A stretch of 64,000 bases of DNA from Costus lasius. Taxonomy: Eukaryota > Streptophyta > Magnoliopsida > Zingiberales > Costaceae. Of the stretch, positions 1 to 10,914 are shown one piece after another; position 1 is the first letter of the stretch, and each line of letters begins with the position of its first letter. A program made the translations under genes and the position numbers. The notes beneath the pieces were generated by a model. The model was given only the letters and a program-made list of their open reading frames with translations. It did no database searches and had not been told where the DNA came from. The DNA lies in contig CM050454.1 of NCBI GenBank assembly GCA_027563935.2, positions 48,698,596 through 48,762,595 on the forward strand, in the 5' to 3' direction.

Positions 1-305
1 CATTCCACATAGGGGGTGGTTGGCTTCCTACATGGGTTGGGGTTTGATGCCCATTCCACATAGGTGGGGGTTGAGTTCCTACATGGGTTGGAACTTGTTG
101 TCCATTCCACATAGGGGGTGGTTGGGATCCTACATGGGTTGGGGTTTGATGCCCATTCCACATAGGTGGGGGTTGAGTTCCTACATGGGTTGGAACTTGT
201 TGTCCATTCCACATAGGGGTTGGTTGGGATCCTACATGGTTTGGAGTTTGATGTCCATTCCACATAGGTGGTTGTTGAACTTCCACATGGGTTGGGGTAT
301 GGGGT
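1..305 (-). repeat. 51-bp tandem repeat inside gag of G1
   Basis: Six consecutive units start at about 1, 51, 102, 153, 204 and 255, exactly 51 bp apart. Two unit types alternate, giving a 102-bp higher-order period. On the minus strand the array is in frame with the gag start at 523 and encodes a 17-residue proline-rich unit such as TPTHVGSQPPPMWNGHQ. The unit length is a multiple of three, so copy-number change keeps the frame. The array reaches the window edge, so its true length is unknown. Confidence 0.9.
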
Positions 306-523
306 GGTTCACTAGCTTGGCTTGGAGATCTACCTCTAGTATTGTTAAGCTAGTTGAGGTTTTGGTTGATGGTTTCTATTTGAGCAGCCAAAATGTGAAA
401 CTGATTAAGACTCTGAGTGATGGTTCCTACTTGTTCAGTCAGAAGGTCAATCTTCTCATTCAAAGTAGTATTATCCATTGTGGGGTCTTGTTCTTGTTGT
501 TGAGTTTTAGACCGGGTTTTCAT
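1..523 (-). pseudogene. Ty3/gypsy gag, N-terminal part, interrupted by a stop
   Basis: The frame starts at the ATG complementary to 521-523 (MKTRSKTQQQ...), which parallels the MQTRSKAQ start of the complete gypsy gag at 57313. It codes a short, probably coiled N-terminal region and then the 17-residue proline-rich repeats. An in-frame TAG at 350-352 cuts it after 57 codons; the same frame stays open beyond it through the repeats to the window edge. The main gag domain and zinc knuckle would lie left of the window. It is annotated as broken because of the stop; a sequencing error cannot be excluded from one copy. Confidence 0.75.
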
Positions 524-684
524 GGGTGTTTTGAAAAATATAAGTTTTCAAAATAGGGCAAAGTGATAGATAAATAAGTAGTCTATTATGGATCCAAATT
601 CTTTCAAACACCTAATTCCAAAGATCGCCTAGGAGTTAGAAAATAAAGTTTTGAGGCTTTAAAAAATCTAAACTAGGAGCCTAA

Positions 685-696
685 GCTCTGATACCA
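685..696 (-). other. Primer binding site of G1 (initiator-Met tRNA type)
   Basis: The minus strand reads TGGTATCAGAGC two bases inside the LTR end, matching the 3' end complement of plant initiator methionine tRNA. It fixes the direction of G1 and the LTR border. Confidence 0.85.
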
Positions 697-698
697 AC

Positions 699-2341
699 TG
701 ATGTAGGACGGGAATCTAAAACATTCAAACAATGATTTTGAAACTCGTTTTGATAGATAAGTAGATAATAAGGGAAAACCAGATTTAAACTAACGAGATT
801 TTGAGAAACTAATTTTTTTGTATTTTATAATAATAAAGGAAACCCGAGATTACAACTACTGAAAGTAGTAAATGCTGAAATTAAACTTACATAGCGACCC
901 ATGAGGATTGAAGGATCGTACCGGTCCTACTCTGATGAAAGGTGTAGAGGTGGAGCTTACAAGCAAACACAGAGATCCGTACAAGTCACAGATTTAATAC
1001 ACAAATAAAGACCAAGGGGGAGGTTAAGCCTCACAAATTCCCTTGTTAATCCTAAGTTATCTAGAGAAAGGGGAGGGAAGAAGGAGAGGGGCGCCACTCC
1101 TAGATCCACACCAAACGCAAGCTACAAGTAGACAACTCAAGATTAGTGTAGGAAAGAGTTCTTAAAATAAAGTGAAGAGACTATGAGAAGAGACTTAGCC
1201 GAATATAATGATGCTTCCATGTTGTTGTGAGGAAGAGGTGTCTTCTTCTTGTTCCAAACCGAGATGAAGAAAAAGGGGCCTCCTTGTAGTTGCGCCCATC
1301 AAAGGCAGGAGTCCTTCTCGGGATTTCGGAGGAGAAGGGGAGAGAGGAAGAAGGTAGGCTCGGCCTTGGAAGAAATATTACTACTACTAATGGCTACACT
1401 AGCATTTACCTAGGAAACTAATAGACAATCTCATTTCATCCAAGGTAACGAAAATACATGAGAGAGGGTTACATTTATAGGTGAGATAGAGGGTGGGCAA
1501 GGTGGTCATTTTCCCATTAGGCGCCACTTACAAAATAGGAGAGAAAAATTCAGCATTTAATTCAAGGTGTGAATGCAATTAAGTGTGGAAATTCTTCCTT
1601 TCTTTGGTGATGCTCTTATGGGAATTCTTTGAATTTTGAATAGTGTCTTCAATGTGCCTTTGTGTTGGCGAGATGGCTTCTTTCCATGATGGATGTGGGC
1701 GCATGAATGAAGAATTCAAAATTTGAATCCCTTCCATAAATGCTTGGGCGGCAAGGTAAGATGGTAAGTCTTCATAAATGTCTTCCTTTGATTTTGGATC
1801 TTGATGGATGATAATTTCGAAATCTTCCCTGGACTGGTGTGTTGGCGCCTATTCCTTGGATGGATAGTTGAGGTGGCTGATTATATCAAGGAGGGGGCGC
1901 CCAACAAAGATAGAAGCTGAGTTGGCAAGTGAGCTCATCAATAATTTGAGTTGCACTTTGAGTTGAAGGAGTTGAAGTCTTCTTTCCTTTCTTGAGCTGA
2001 ACTTGTTGAGTGGAACTTGAGCTGACCTTGGAGTGGAGCTTGAGATAACCTTTAGCTTAAATGACTTGCCAAAAATATAACCAATGCAAGGATGCACTAT
2101 CCTACCATGATGCAAAAGTACATAAGAGCTACATGCATTACAATGCACAACCTACTACAATTGGACTTGCCATAATTGACTATATGATGCATGGCTTTAT
2201 TTGAAAACTTAAACTAACCTAAATGCCATGAAATGCAATGTAAAACAATAGAAAGCAAGTAAGCTCTAGGTGAACCCAAGTCGAGGAGGTTTCCACCGAG
2301 CCCAAGCATGTCTCTTCAGAGCAGGGCTGCTGCCTCCATCA
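699..2341 (-). repeat. 5' LTR of G1
   Basis: This 1643-bp LTR has TG...CA termini (sense TGATGGAGG ... CCTACATCA). It is homologous to, but clearly diverged from, the 1674-bp LTRs at 55459 and 61851; for example both carry the block around a GGTCCTACTCTGATG motif. Small open frames inside it, such as 1849-2148, have no recognisable product. Confidence 0.85.
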
Positions 2342-2346
2342 TCTCG
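2342..2346. repeat. Presumed target duplication of G1 (TCTCG), right copy
   Basis: These five bases of element A directly abut the G1 LTR. The matching copy should lie at the far left end of G1 outside the window, so this is a prediction. Confidence 0.45.
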
Positions 2347-4697
2347 TAATCATGATATGCAGCTATAGCAAGCATAGTCCGAATGGATTTGAACATGGCA
2401 ACTGGTGAGAAAGTTTCATCATAATCCACCCCGTGGATTTGTTTGAATCCCTTAGCCACTAGTCCACCTTTATAGGTAACTATGTTGCCATCCATGTCTG
2501 TCTTCCTCTTGAAGACCCATTTACACCCTATGGGTTTTACCCCATCAAGTAACTCAACCAAATCCCAGACTTGGTTAGCTGACATGGAATCCATCTCGGA
2601 TCGCATGGCCTCAAGCCATCTCTCGGAGTCCTGTCCACTAACCGCCTCATCATAAGTCCTGGGTTCATCCTCAATGATGAAGATCCCATCATGTTGGGTC
2701 GGTAGCGACCCATACCTCTTAGGTGCATGACGAATTCTCCCAGACCTATGTGGGGCCTGTGTCTGAGCCTCAGGTTGCCTAGCAACTGGTACAGGTGGCT
2801 CAGGTTCCATCTCTATGTCTTGTGGTTTCACTTGGACCTCGTCCAAGTCAATCTTCCTCCCACTAACTTCTTTCATGAGAAATTCTTTCTCTAGAAAGAT
2901 AGCACCCCGAGCAACAAAAACTTTGTTCTCAGTGGGAACATAGAAGTAGTAACCCTTAGTTTCCTTAAGGTACCCCACAAACACGCATTTATCAGATCTA
3001 GGTTCTAACTTGCTAGAATACTGACATTTGACATAAGCCTCACATCCCCATATCTTGATAAAAGATAGATTAGGGCATCTCACACTCCATACCTCGTACG
3101 GAATCTTTGAGACACTCTTTGATGGAACGTTATTCAGTATCAGAGAAGCTGACTCTAGTGCATGTCCCCAGAATGAGGGAGGTAGAGTTGCATGACTCAT
3201 CATATATCGAACCATGTCCAACAGAGTTCGATTTCTCCTTTCAAACACACCATTCCATTGAGGTGTTACAGGAGGAGTGAGTTGGGACAGAATCCCACAC
3301 TTTCTCAGATAGTCAAGAAACTCACCACTTAGGTACTCTCCACCACGATCTGATCAAAGAGCCTTAATGGATCTACCAAGGTGGTTCTCTAATTCATTCT
3401 TAAACTCCTTGAATTTCTCAAAGGATTCAGATTTATGTCTCATCAAGTAGACATAACCATACCTACTGAAATCATCAGTAAAGGTAATGAAGTAGTTGTG
3501 TCCTCCTTTGGCTTGTTTATTGAATGGCCCACACACATCTCTATGTATGAGATCCAACAAACCTCCTGCCCTTTCACCTGTCTTGGTGAAAGGCGCCTTT
3601 GTCATTTTCCCTAACAAACAAGGCTCACATGTATCAAATTCCTCCAAGGAACTTGAATCTAACAATCCATTTGCATGGAGTTGTTGAATGCGATTCTTGT
3701 TTATATGGGCTAATCGACAATGCCATAGGAAAGCACAAACTGAACCACTCAGTTTAGTCCTTTTATTATTTATATTACATATAGAGTTATCCATGTCCAA
3801 GACATATAGTCCATTGCATAAGGTACCCTTCCCATAAAACATATTTGCAAACGAAAAAGAACAAGAGTCCTCTTTTATTTCAAATTTAAATCCTTTCCTT
3901 GCCAAGCAAGGAATAGATACTATGTTTTTGGTAAGGGAAGGTACATAATAGCAATGATCTAACTCCAACAGAAGTTCAGAAGGCAGGGAGAGAGTCAAAA
4001 CTCCTACAGCAAAAGCAGCAACCTGTGCCCCATTTCCAACTCGTAGGTTAATCTCTCCAGGCCGCACCGATCTACTTTTCTTGAGCCCCTGCATATTTGT
4101 ACAAATATGAGCTCCACATGCGGTATCCAATACCCATGTCATAGAAGTAGAAAGGTTGACTTCAGTAACATAAATACCTGAGCATGAAGACGAAGCCTTG
4201 CTTCTCTTCTTCCCATTCTGAAGTCGCACCTTGTCTTTTAACATGTGAGGTGGCACTCCACATGAATAGCACTTGTTATTCCTGAGCCTTTCCATCTTTA
4301 TTTTCAGTTCCTTAGTCAAGCCTTTTGGCTCAACATACTGAATTTCTACTTTAGGAGGATTGAGCCTAACCAATTCATCAAAGAGCTGCTTTAGCTTAGA
4401 AATAATCTCATAAGCACTCTTTAATTCATATTGCCCTCGAAGCTCGGGCGACTTGTTGGTTAGCATCAATTGTGCAACCACCAAAGTATCAGCCTGATGC
4501 TTATCATAAGCATCCTTCTCAGCCGCTGAGGCCGAGCATGGAAGTGGGTCAGGAATAGGTTGTTCAAGGACATAAAGCTTCTTCTCAAGCTTGAGTACAA
4601 TTCTCAAGTTGATATACCAATCCATTAAGTTGGATCCAACCAACTTGTCCTTTTCCATGATAGATCGCAGTGACCAACCGCTATTGTTCGTTGCCAT
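2342..4697 (-). pseudogene. Copia A gag-pol, truncated and interrupted
   Basis: From the ATG at 4697 the frame reads an Angela-type gag start (SLRSIMEKDKLVGSNLMDWY), a zinc knuckle starting CYSCGVPPHM, a protease motif LDTACGAHIC, the GAG-pre-integrase zinc region, the integrase core and the start of reverse transcriptase (WVFKRK). The gag is about 100 residues shorter than in the related copies, with the central part missing. A TGA at 3354-3356 replaces the arginine codon of the conserved LRSDRGGEY motif, and the same frame continues beyond it. Reverse transcriptase ends after the DYE that precedes the expected IWQMDVKTAF motif, where G1 inserted. Non-functional. Confidence 0.85.
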
Positions 4698-5341
4698 TGT
4701 TCAACAACAGTCAAGAAACAATAGATTAGTACTACTTCGAATCATTTAAACTGGACTTGTTTTAAATGATCGTGACTCCCACTATTTTAATCGAATTGAC
4801 AACCCACAAAGTCAATTGGGAAATCTGAGATTTCCTAGTGAGATGGGATCCTTATTCCACATGAGGCTTCGTGTCCCATGAGGGTGGGATGAGATGCACA
4901 AAGTGACTCATGCTTCCTAGGGTGGGTACGCCAGCCGATTGCTCTAAGCAATTCCCCTTATTGAGACAGTCTAGGCATTTCATGTCCAGCGAGGGCTGGA
5001 TACAGCATGAAACCCTAACATCTCAACGATGCCTCTAAACTTTCATCATGTGCCCAGCACATATGAACTTCTAGTCAAGTCCATTCCTAATCGTTATGCC
5101 TAGGGTCAACGAGTTTCCTTGCGAAGGCGCACCCGGCTAAAACGGACTGGGGAAACCATTGCCAACACACACCTCCTAAAGATAGGTGGGTGTGTCCCAC
5201 GAGGGTGGAAAATAGTTCACAACACCACTGATCGATAGTTTGATGAGGGCTACGCATTAGAAGGCTACTAGACTTGATATTTGTATATGAGGGTTTTTGA
5301 GGTCTCATCAGTTTTATCTTATGTCTAGCATTACAGTCATG
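4698..5341 (-). other. Leader of element A, gag-proximal part
   Basis: This is untranslated leader upstream of the copia A gag. No gene is visible. It holds several short inverted repeats: a 7-bp stem GGAAATC/GATTTCC at 4819-4835, and CCCATGAGGGTGGG-like and CCAGCGAGGGCTGG-like hairpins nearby. The 4819-4835 stem sits at the same place, next to GGATCCCATCTCACTA on the sense strand, as a different stem in the leaders of B, D, E and F. Element B splits this leader at 5346. Confidence 0.7.
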
Positions 5342-5346
5342 CAATC
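5342..5346. repeat. Target duplication CAATC, left copy (element B)
   Basis: CAATC directly abuts the left LTR end of element B and is matched by CAATC at 14395-14399. Confidence 0.95.
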
Positions 5347-7046
5347 TGAAGAGGGGTCCCCTTCTTGGGGGAGCGCAAGGGGGTGAAACCCTAAAGGGGC
5401 GCATATCAAGATTTTCATAGCGGAAACTAGGGTTTCCAAAGGATCATTTGAAGAATCATATGATCAACTTGTCGAAAACTTGCAAGTATGAATGAAAAAT
5501 CATACCATAGCCATTGTGTGAGTGGTGTCTTGGAATCAAGAGAACAAAAGAGGTCTCCTCCTTGTCGTCACACACAAGATGATCAACGGCTACTCTTTGA
5601 GATCCTTGTGCTAGCAAGTTTCTTCAAAGGTTATCGTATGCAAGGGATGAGATGATTCTCTTTGGCCGAGAGCTCCTTGTCCGAAACCTCTCCTTCTCGT
5701 CAATCACCTCCAAGCGAAAATGCAAGGCGTTGAAGTGAAGTGAGCAACGTTACCACATGGAAGCGTTTTGTTTTCAACATTGAAAACCGCCTTCCAAAAT
5801 AGGTAAGTCTCAATGGCTCATGCGTTCACATAGTGAACGTTCGAAACTTCCTCTCATTGAACCTCTCATTGAATCAAGCGTTCACATAGTGAACCGGTTC
5901 AATTAGATTTGGTTCAAAACCCAAATTGAGCCAAGCCACTTGGTCTAGACCATATCAAACCCTAAGGTTCCAGATCTAACCGTTCATCTCCTGATGCTCT
6001 TGATCTCACCGATCTAGCATCAACTCTCTCGATCGAAGCTTACCGATCTCAAGCCCAAATCAATCAAACATGATCAGACCAGATCTCACTCACAATCAGA
6101 GATTAAATCCCTTTAAACTGAACCCAAAGAATTCAGTCCACACGATCTGACTTAAGTAAGCCATATCATCAAATTGTGCGACCCTAAGGGTTTCCTTTAA
6201 ATGTCGGTAACGATAACTTTCGTTATCACGATCAGTGAGGGGTATCTAGCAACACATCACTGTCTCCCGATATAAAGGAAAGAGTCTTCCAAGACTACAC
6301 CCAAACCACAGCACAAGTGTGAATCCATTCACAAGGCATACATATTTCCTTTGCCACTGGATGTTCTTATTGGACAAGCGTGTCAAGCCTGTAACTCCAA
6401 TATGATGAGCATGATTAGATCAGATGATCATAGTCACCTGGGTATGGCCATACACTTTCTCAATCATCTCATTTAGGGGGGGCCCCTTTAGAATATCTCA
6501 CTCCTTCATCAAGGAGATGGCAATCCTATATCTATCACTAGTGTCCTAACCTGACTCATGATCATTATCCAAGATAGTCTATAACCATTATTTCAAATGA
6601 TATTGAACTACCTCAAAACAATGACAATCATCATTTAGAAACACAAGTGATCTCAAGTCAGAGGACATGTGCCACTTGTTGCAATCAAGGATTATTCACA
6701 TTGTGACAAGCAATTGAATATCCTAGTAGGGTCTGTCCAGTACAACTAATGTACCCATGAGTCTACATCTTATTCCATGCTCGAAGCATCCTATAAGATT
6801 AGAACACATATTAGTCTCAATCATATCAAGGCTGTCTCATGTTTACCAAGATATCTCGACTAAGGACATATAGCATGTCAGCCTAGCTGAACAGCTTTGA
6901 GACATTATTCAGAAGTACATTTATTGCTGCAGACAATGTAACAAACTGAATAACAACCGTTGCCTTTATAAACATAAGAGTTTATATACATGATACTCAT
7001 AGAATCCCTAGGCCTCAAACATTAGCCTTAAGGGCATACCCCAACA
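5347..7046 (-). repeat. 3' LTR of element B
   Basis: This 1700-bp LTR starts TGTTGGGGTATGCCC in sense direction and ends in CTTCA. It carries the conserved GATAAC-GAAA-GTTATC hairpin (6212-6227), an AGTCTTGGAAGACT inverted repeat and a C-rich/G-rich hairpin next to its downstream end. It is shared in family with the LTRs of D, E and F. Confidence 0.93.
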
Positions 7047-7058
7047 ATCTCCCACTTG
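7047..7058 (-). other. Polypurine tract of element B
   Basis: The sense strand reads AAGTGGGAGAT immediately before the 3' LTR, a purine-rich plus-strand priming site in the expected place. The same tract is present in D, E0, E1 and F. Confidence 0.75.
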
Positions 7059-7066
7059 CACTTAAT

Positions 7067-10000
7067 CTAATGGTTGAGAAATCTCAAACCCATATTATTA
7101 CAGTGCTTCTCATGCTTCTGCTGCGCCAGAGGCTTGGTAAGCGGGTCAGCCAGATTGTCGTCTGTATGAACCTTGCAAATTTTGATCTCGCCACGATCAA
7201 TGATCTCCCGGATCAAGTGAAACCGTCTCTGTATGTGCTTGGACTTCTGGTGCGACCGTGGTTCCTTTGCTTGTGCGATTGCTCCAGTGTTATCACAGAA
7301 AATAACCAAAGGATCTGCACTCGAAGGAACAACACCAAGTTCCTGAATGAACTTATGAATCCACACTGCCTCCTTGGATGCTTCCGAGGCTGCAACATAC
7401 TCGGCTTCTGTTGTGGAATCTGCAACAGTAGACTGTTTGAAACTTTTCCACACCACTACTCCTCCATTCAAGCTAAAAACATAGCCTGATTGCGATCGGA
7501 AATCATCCTGGTCCGACTGGAACGAAGCGTCAGTATATCCTTCAATACTGAGTTCTTCCTGACCACCATATATCAAGAACATATCTTTGGTCCTCCGCAG
7601 ATATTTCAAAATGTTCTTGACTGCAATCCAGTGCGCCAAACCTGGATTACTTTGGAACCGACTGGTCATGCTTAACCCGTAAGCGACGTCTGGGCGAGTA
7701 CACAACATCGCATACATAATGGACCCAATAGCCGAAGCATAAGGCGTATTGTCCATTTCATCTTTCTCAGTCTGTGTTTGTGGACACTGACTCTTCGAAA
7801 GATTCAGACCATGTCTGACTGGAAGATATCCTCTTTTAGAATTCTCTAAATGAAATCTCTCCAGGACTTTATCGATGTAAGTACTCTGGCACAGCCCGAG
7901 AAGCCTCTTAGATCTATCCCTGTAGATCTTCACACCTAATACATAGGCTGCTTCTCCTAGATCTTTCATCTGGAAACATTTTCCTAACCATGCTTTAACA
8001 GCATGCAGTTCAGGAATATCGTTTCCAATGATCAAGATATCATCGACGTAGAGGACTAGGAAAGTAATTACGCTCCCACTAAACCTCTTATATACACACG
8101 GGTCATCTTCATTCTTGATGAAACCAAACTCAGAGATTGATTCATCAAAACGAATATTCCAGCTTCTAGATGCTTGTTTAAGTCCATAAATGGACTTCTT
8201 TAACTTGCATATTTTATGACGATCTGATGGATTAGTGAAACCTTCAGGTTGTGTCATATACACATCCTCATCCAGTTTTCCATTAAGGAAAGCGGTCTTC
8301 ACATCCATCTGCCAGATCTCATAATCGTAATATGCTGCTATCACGAAAAGAATCCGAATAGACTTGAACATGGCTACTGGAGAGAAAGTTTCATCATAAT
8401 CTATCCCGTAGATTTGTTTGAAACCTTTCGCTACTAGCCTGCCTTTATAGGTAACCACGTTACCATCCATGTCAATCTTCTTCTTGAAGATCCATTTACA
8501 GCCTATAGGGATTACTCCCAGAGGCGGATCAACCAAATCCCAGACTTGGTTATCTGACATGGAGTCCATTTCGGCTCGCATAGCTTCAAGCCATCTAGCT
8601 GACTCCGGTCCACTGACCGCATCCGCATAAGTGAGGGGTTCATCATTATCAATGATGTAGACTCCGTCATAGCGCTCAGGCTGTCGACGGATCCTCCCCG
8701 ATCTTCGCGGTTCCCGTGATATCTGAGCCTCAGGTTGTTCAGTAACCTGATCTACCGGCTCAGGCTCATCCAACTGTGCTTGACTACTTTGTCCTTCCTC
8801 TGGATTCTCATCCAGCTTTATTTCTCTCCCACTGGCCGTCCGAGCAACAAATACCTTGTTCTCTTTGGGATCGTAGAAATAATAACCCTTAGTTTCCTTA
8901 GGGTAACCGACAAAGACACATTTCTCAGATCTGCTCTCTAGTTTCCCAGAGGCGAGCTTTTTGACATAAGCCTCGCAGCCCCAGATCCTGATAAATGTCA
9001 AGCTCGGCTGTTTCCCATACCATAACTCATATGGCGTCTTTGAAACGGCCTTGGATGGCACTCGGTTTAGTACCTTTGCAGCTGTTTCCAGTGCAAAACC
9101 CCAAAAGGAGTAAGGTAGAGTAGCCTGACTCATCATAGAACGAACCATGTCTAGTAACGTTCTATTTCTCCTCTCGGACACACCATTCCATTGCGGTGTT
9201 CCTGGCGGAGTGAGCTGTGAGATAATCCCACACTCTTTTAGATAGTCAGTAAACGCATGACTCAAGTATTCTCCACCTCGATCAGAACGAAGTGCCTTGA
9301 TATTTCGGCCTAGCTGATTCTATACTTCATTCTTCAACTCTTTGAACTTGTCAAAAGATTCACTCTTATGTCTCATAAGATAGACATAACCATACCTACT
9401 GAAATCATCAGTAAAGGTAATGAAGTACGAATAGCCACCTCTGGCATGTTTACTAAACGGCCCACACACATCACTGTGTATAAGGTCAAGTAAACCTGAA
9501 GCCCTTTGACCTTTATTAGGAAAAGGAGACTTCGTCATTTTTCCCATTAAACAAGCTTTGCATGTATCAATCTCCTCATAGGAGAATGATCCCAGCAGTC
9601 CATGATCATGCAACCGCTTAATGCGCTTCTTGTTAATATGGCCTAAACGACTATGCCATAGCAAGGTGCTGTCATCAGCATACTTGGCTTTCTTATTATC
9701 AATGTTTTGTATAGAATATTCCATGTCCAACATGAATAACCCATTGTTAATTGAACCAGTAGCATAAACAATATTATCAAGAGTAAGATAACACTTTGAA
9801 ATCTTGCATTCAAAGGAAAACCCTTTCCTGACAAGAGCAGGAATAGAGATAATATTTTTGGTAATACTGGGTACAAAGTAACAATTGTTTAATTCTAATA
9901 CAATGCCAGATGGAATGAGATGTAATAATCCCCTACAGCAACAGCAGCAACCCGTGCCCCGTTTCCAACTCGTAGGTCCACCTCATGCTGTCCCACCTGT

Positions 10001-10914
10001 CTTCTTCTCTTGAGTTCCTGTACATTTGAACAAATGTGAACTCCACATGCAGTGTCCAACACCCATGAAATAGAAGAAGATGATATCATGACCTCAGTCA
10101 CAAATATACCTGAGCCAGAAGCGATGCTTCCCTTCTTGTCTCCTTGGAGCGCTTTACAGTCCTTTTTCCAGTGACCCAGCTGGCCACAGTGGAAACACCT
10201 GTTATCCTTCGACCGCTTAACCTTCTGTTTCAGAGCCTTACTGTAGTTCTTGACAGGGGCTTTGCCCTTCTTCCCCTTCTTCTTGTTCCTGGAAGGAACT
10301 ATTAAGACAGAGGTTGAAGGCTTTCCCTTCAGAGTTTCCTCAGTAGTCAAGAGCATATTCAGCAGCTCTGCCGGAGTACAATCGATTTTGTTGATATTAA
10401 AGTTAATAATGAACGCATCGAAAGAAGGCGGGAGAGACTGTAGAATAATGTCTACAGCAAGCTCCTGGTTGATGGTATGCCCCAGTTTCTCCAGAGCCTC
10501 TTTGTGCCCAATCATCTTGAGCACGTGAGCTCCCACTGGGCTCCCTTCAGCCAGTTTGCTCTGAAAGAAAAGCTTTGTCAGATTATAGCGTTCTGTCCTC
10601 GCCTGTGCAGCATACAGCATCTTGAGGTTCGCTATAATTTCTATAGCAGACATATCCTCATGCTGACGCTGCAGCGGTGGCGTCATAGACGCTAGCATCA
10701 GGCAAGCGACATCAATGCTATCATTGACGTGCTTTTCATAGGCATCGCGAACCGCCCTTGCGGCGTTCGCAGCGGGTTGAGGCAGCACGGCCGTCTCGAG
10801 GACATACAGTTTCCTCTCAGCCTTAAGAACAATCTTAAGGTGTCCGAACCAGTCTGAGAAGTTTGGCCCAGCAAACTTCTCCCTTTCCAGTAGGGATCGC
10901 ACATTGAAGCTCAT
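7067..10914 (-). pseudogene. Copia B gag-pol polyprotein, broken by a frameshift, a stop and a deletion
   Basis: The frame begins at 10914 (MSFNVRSLLEREKF) and ends at 7067. Order: gag with a CX2CX4HX4C knuckle (CFHCGQLGHWKKDC), protease motif DTACG, integrase zinc region and DDE core, reverse transcriptase with YVDD, and RNase H with TEAEY. Three lesions are visible against the intact copy at 33188-37069: a 1-nt deletion near 9914 just after the protease; a CAG to TAG change at 9320-9322 in integrase; and a 36-nt in-frame loss near 8836, flanked by a TGGCC direct repeat, between integrase and reverse transcriptase. It cannot make a full polyprotein. Confidence 0.9.

Larger units (their letters stand above)
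1..2341 (-). mobile_element. Ty3/gypsy element G1, 5' end only (gag start, primer site, 5' LTR)
   Basis: On the minus strand the order is LTR (2341 to 699), primer site (696-685), leader, then gag start at 523, running off the left edge. The LTR starts TGATGGAGG and ends CCTACATCA, the same termini as the complete gypsy element at 55459-63524, and the sequence just inside the primer site is also clearly related, so both belong to one lineage. It interrupts the reverse transcriptase of copia element A exactly at 2341/2342, so it is younger than A. The other half of G1 and its second target duplication lie outside the window. Confidence 0.85.

Noticed and set aside
1..305. CRISPR-like regular repeat spacing
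   Set aside because: The units are contiguous 51-bp repeats with no unique spacers, coding in frame with gag, in a plant retroelement context.
20..556. A plus-strand 178-codon frame rich in the repeat YMGWGLMPIPHRW
   Set aside because: It is the antisense of the gag repeat; the minus strand carries the gag start, primer site and LTR in proper order.
10250..10528. A 92-codon frame antisense to gag, recurring at 20993, 26166 and 36405
   Set aside because: It is the reverse shadow of the lysine-rich gag segment before the zinc knuckle and is conserved only because gag is conserved.
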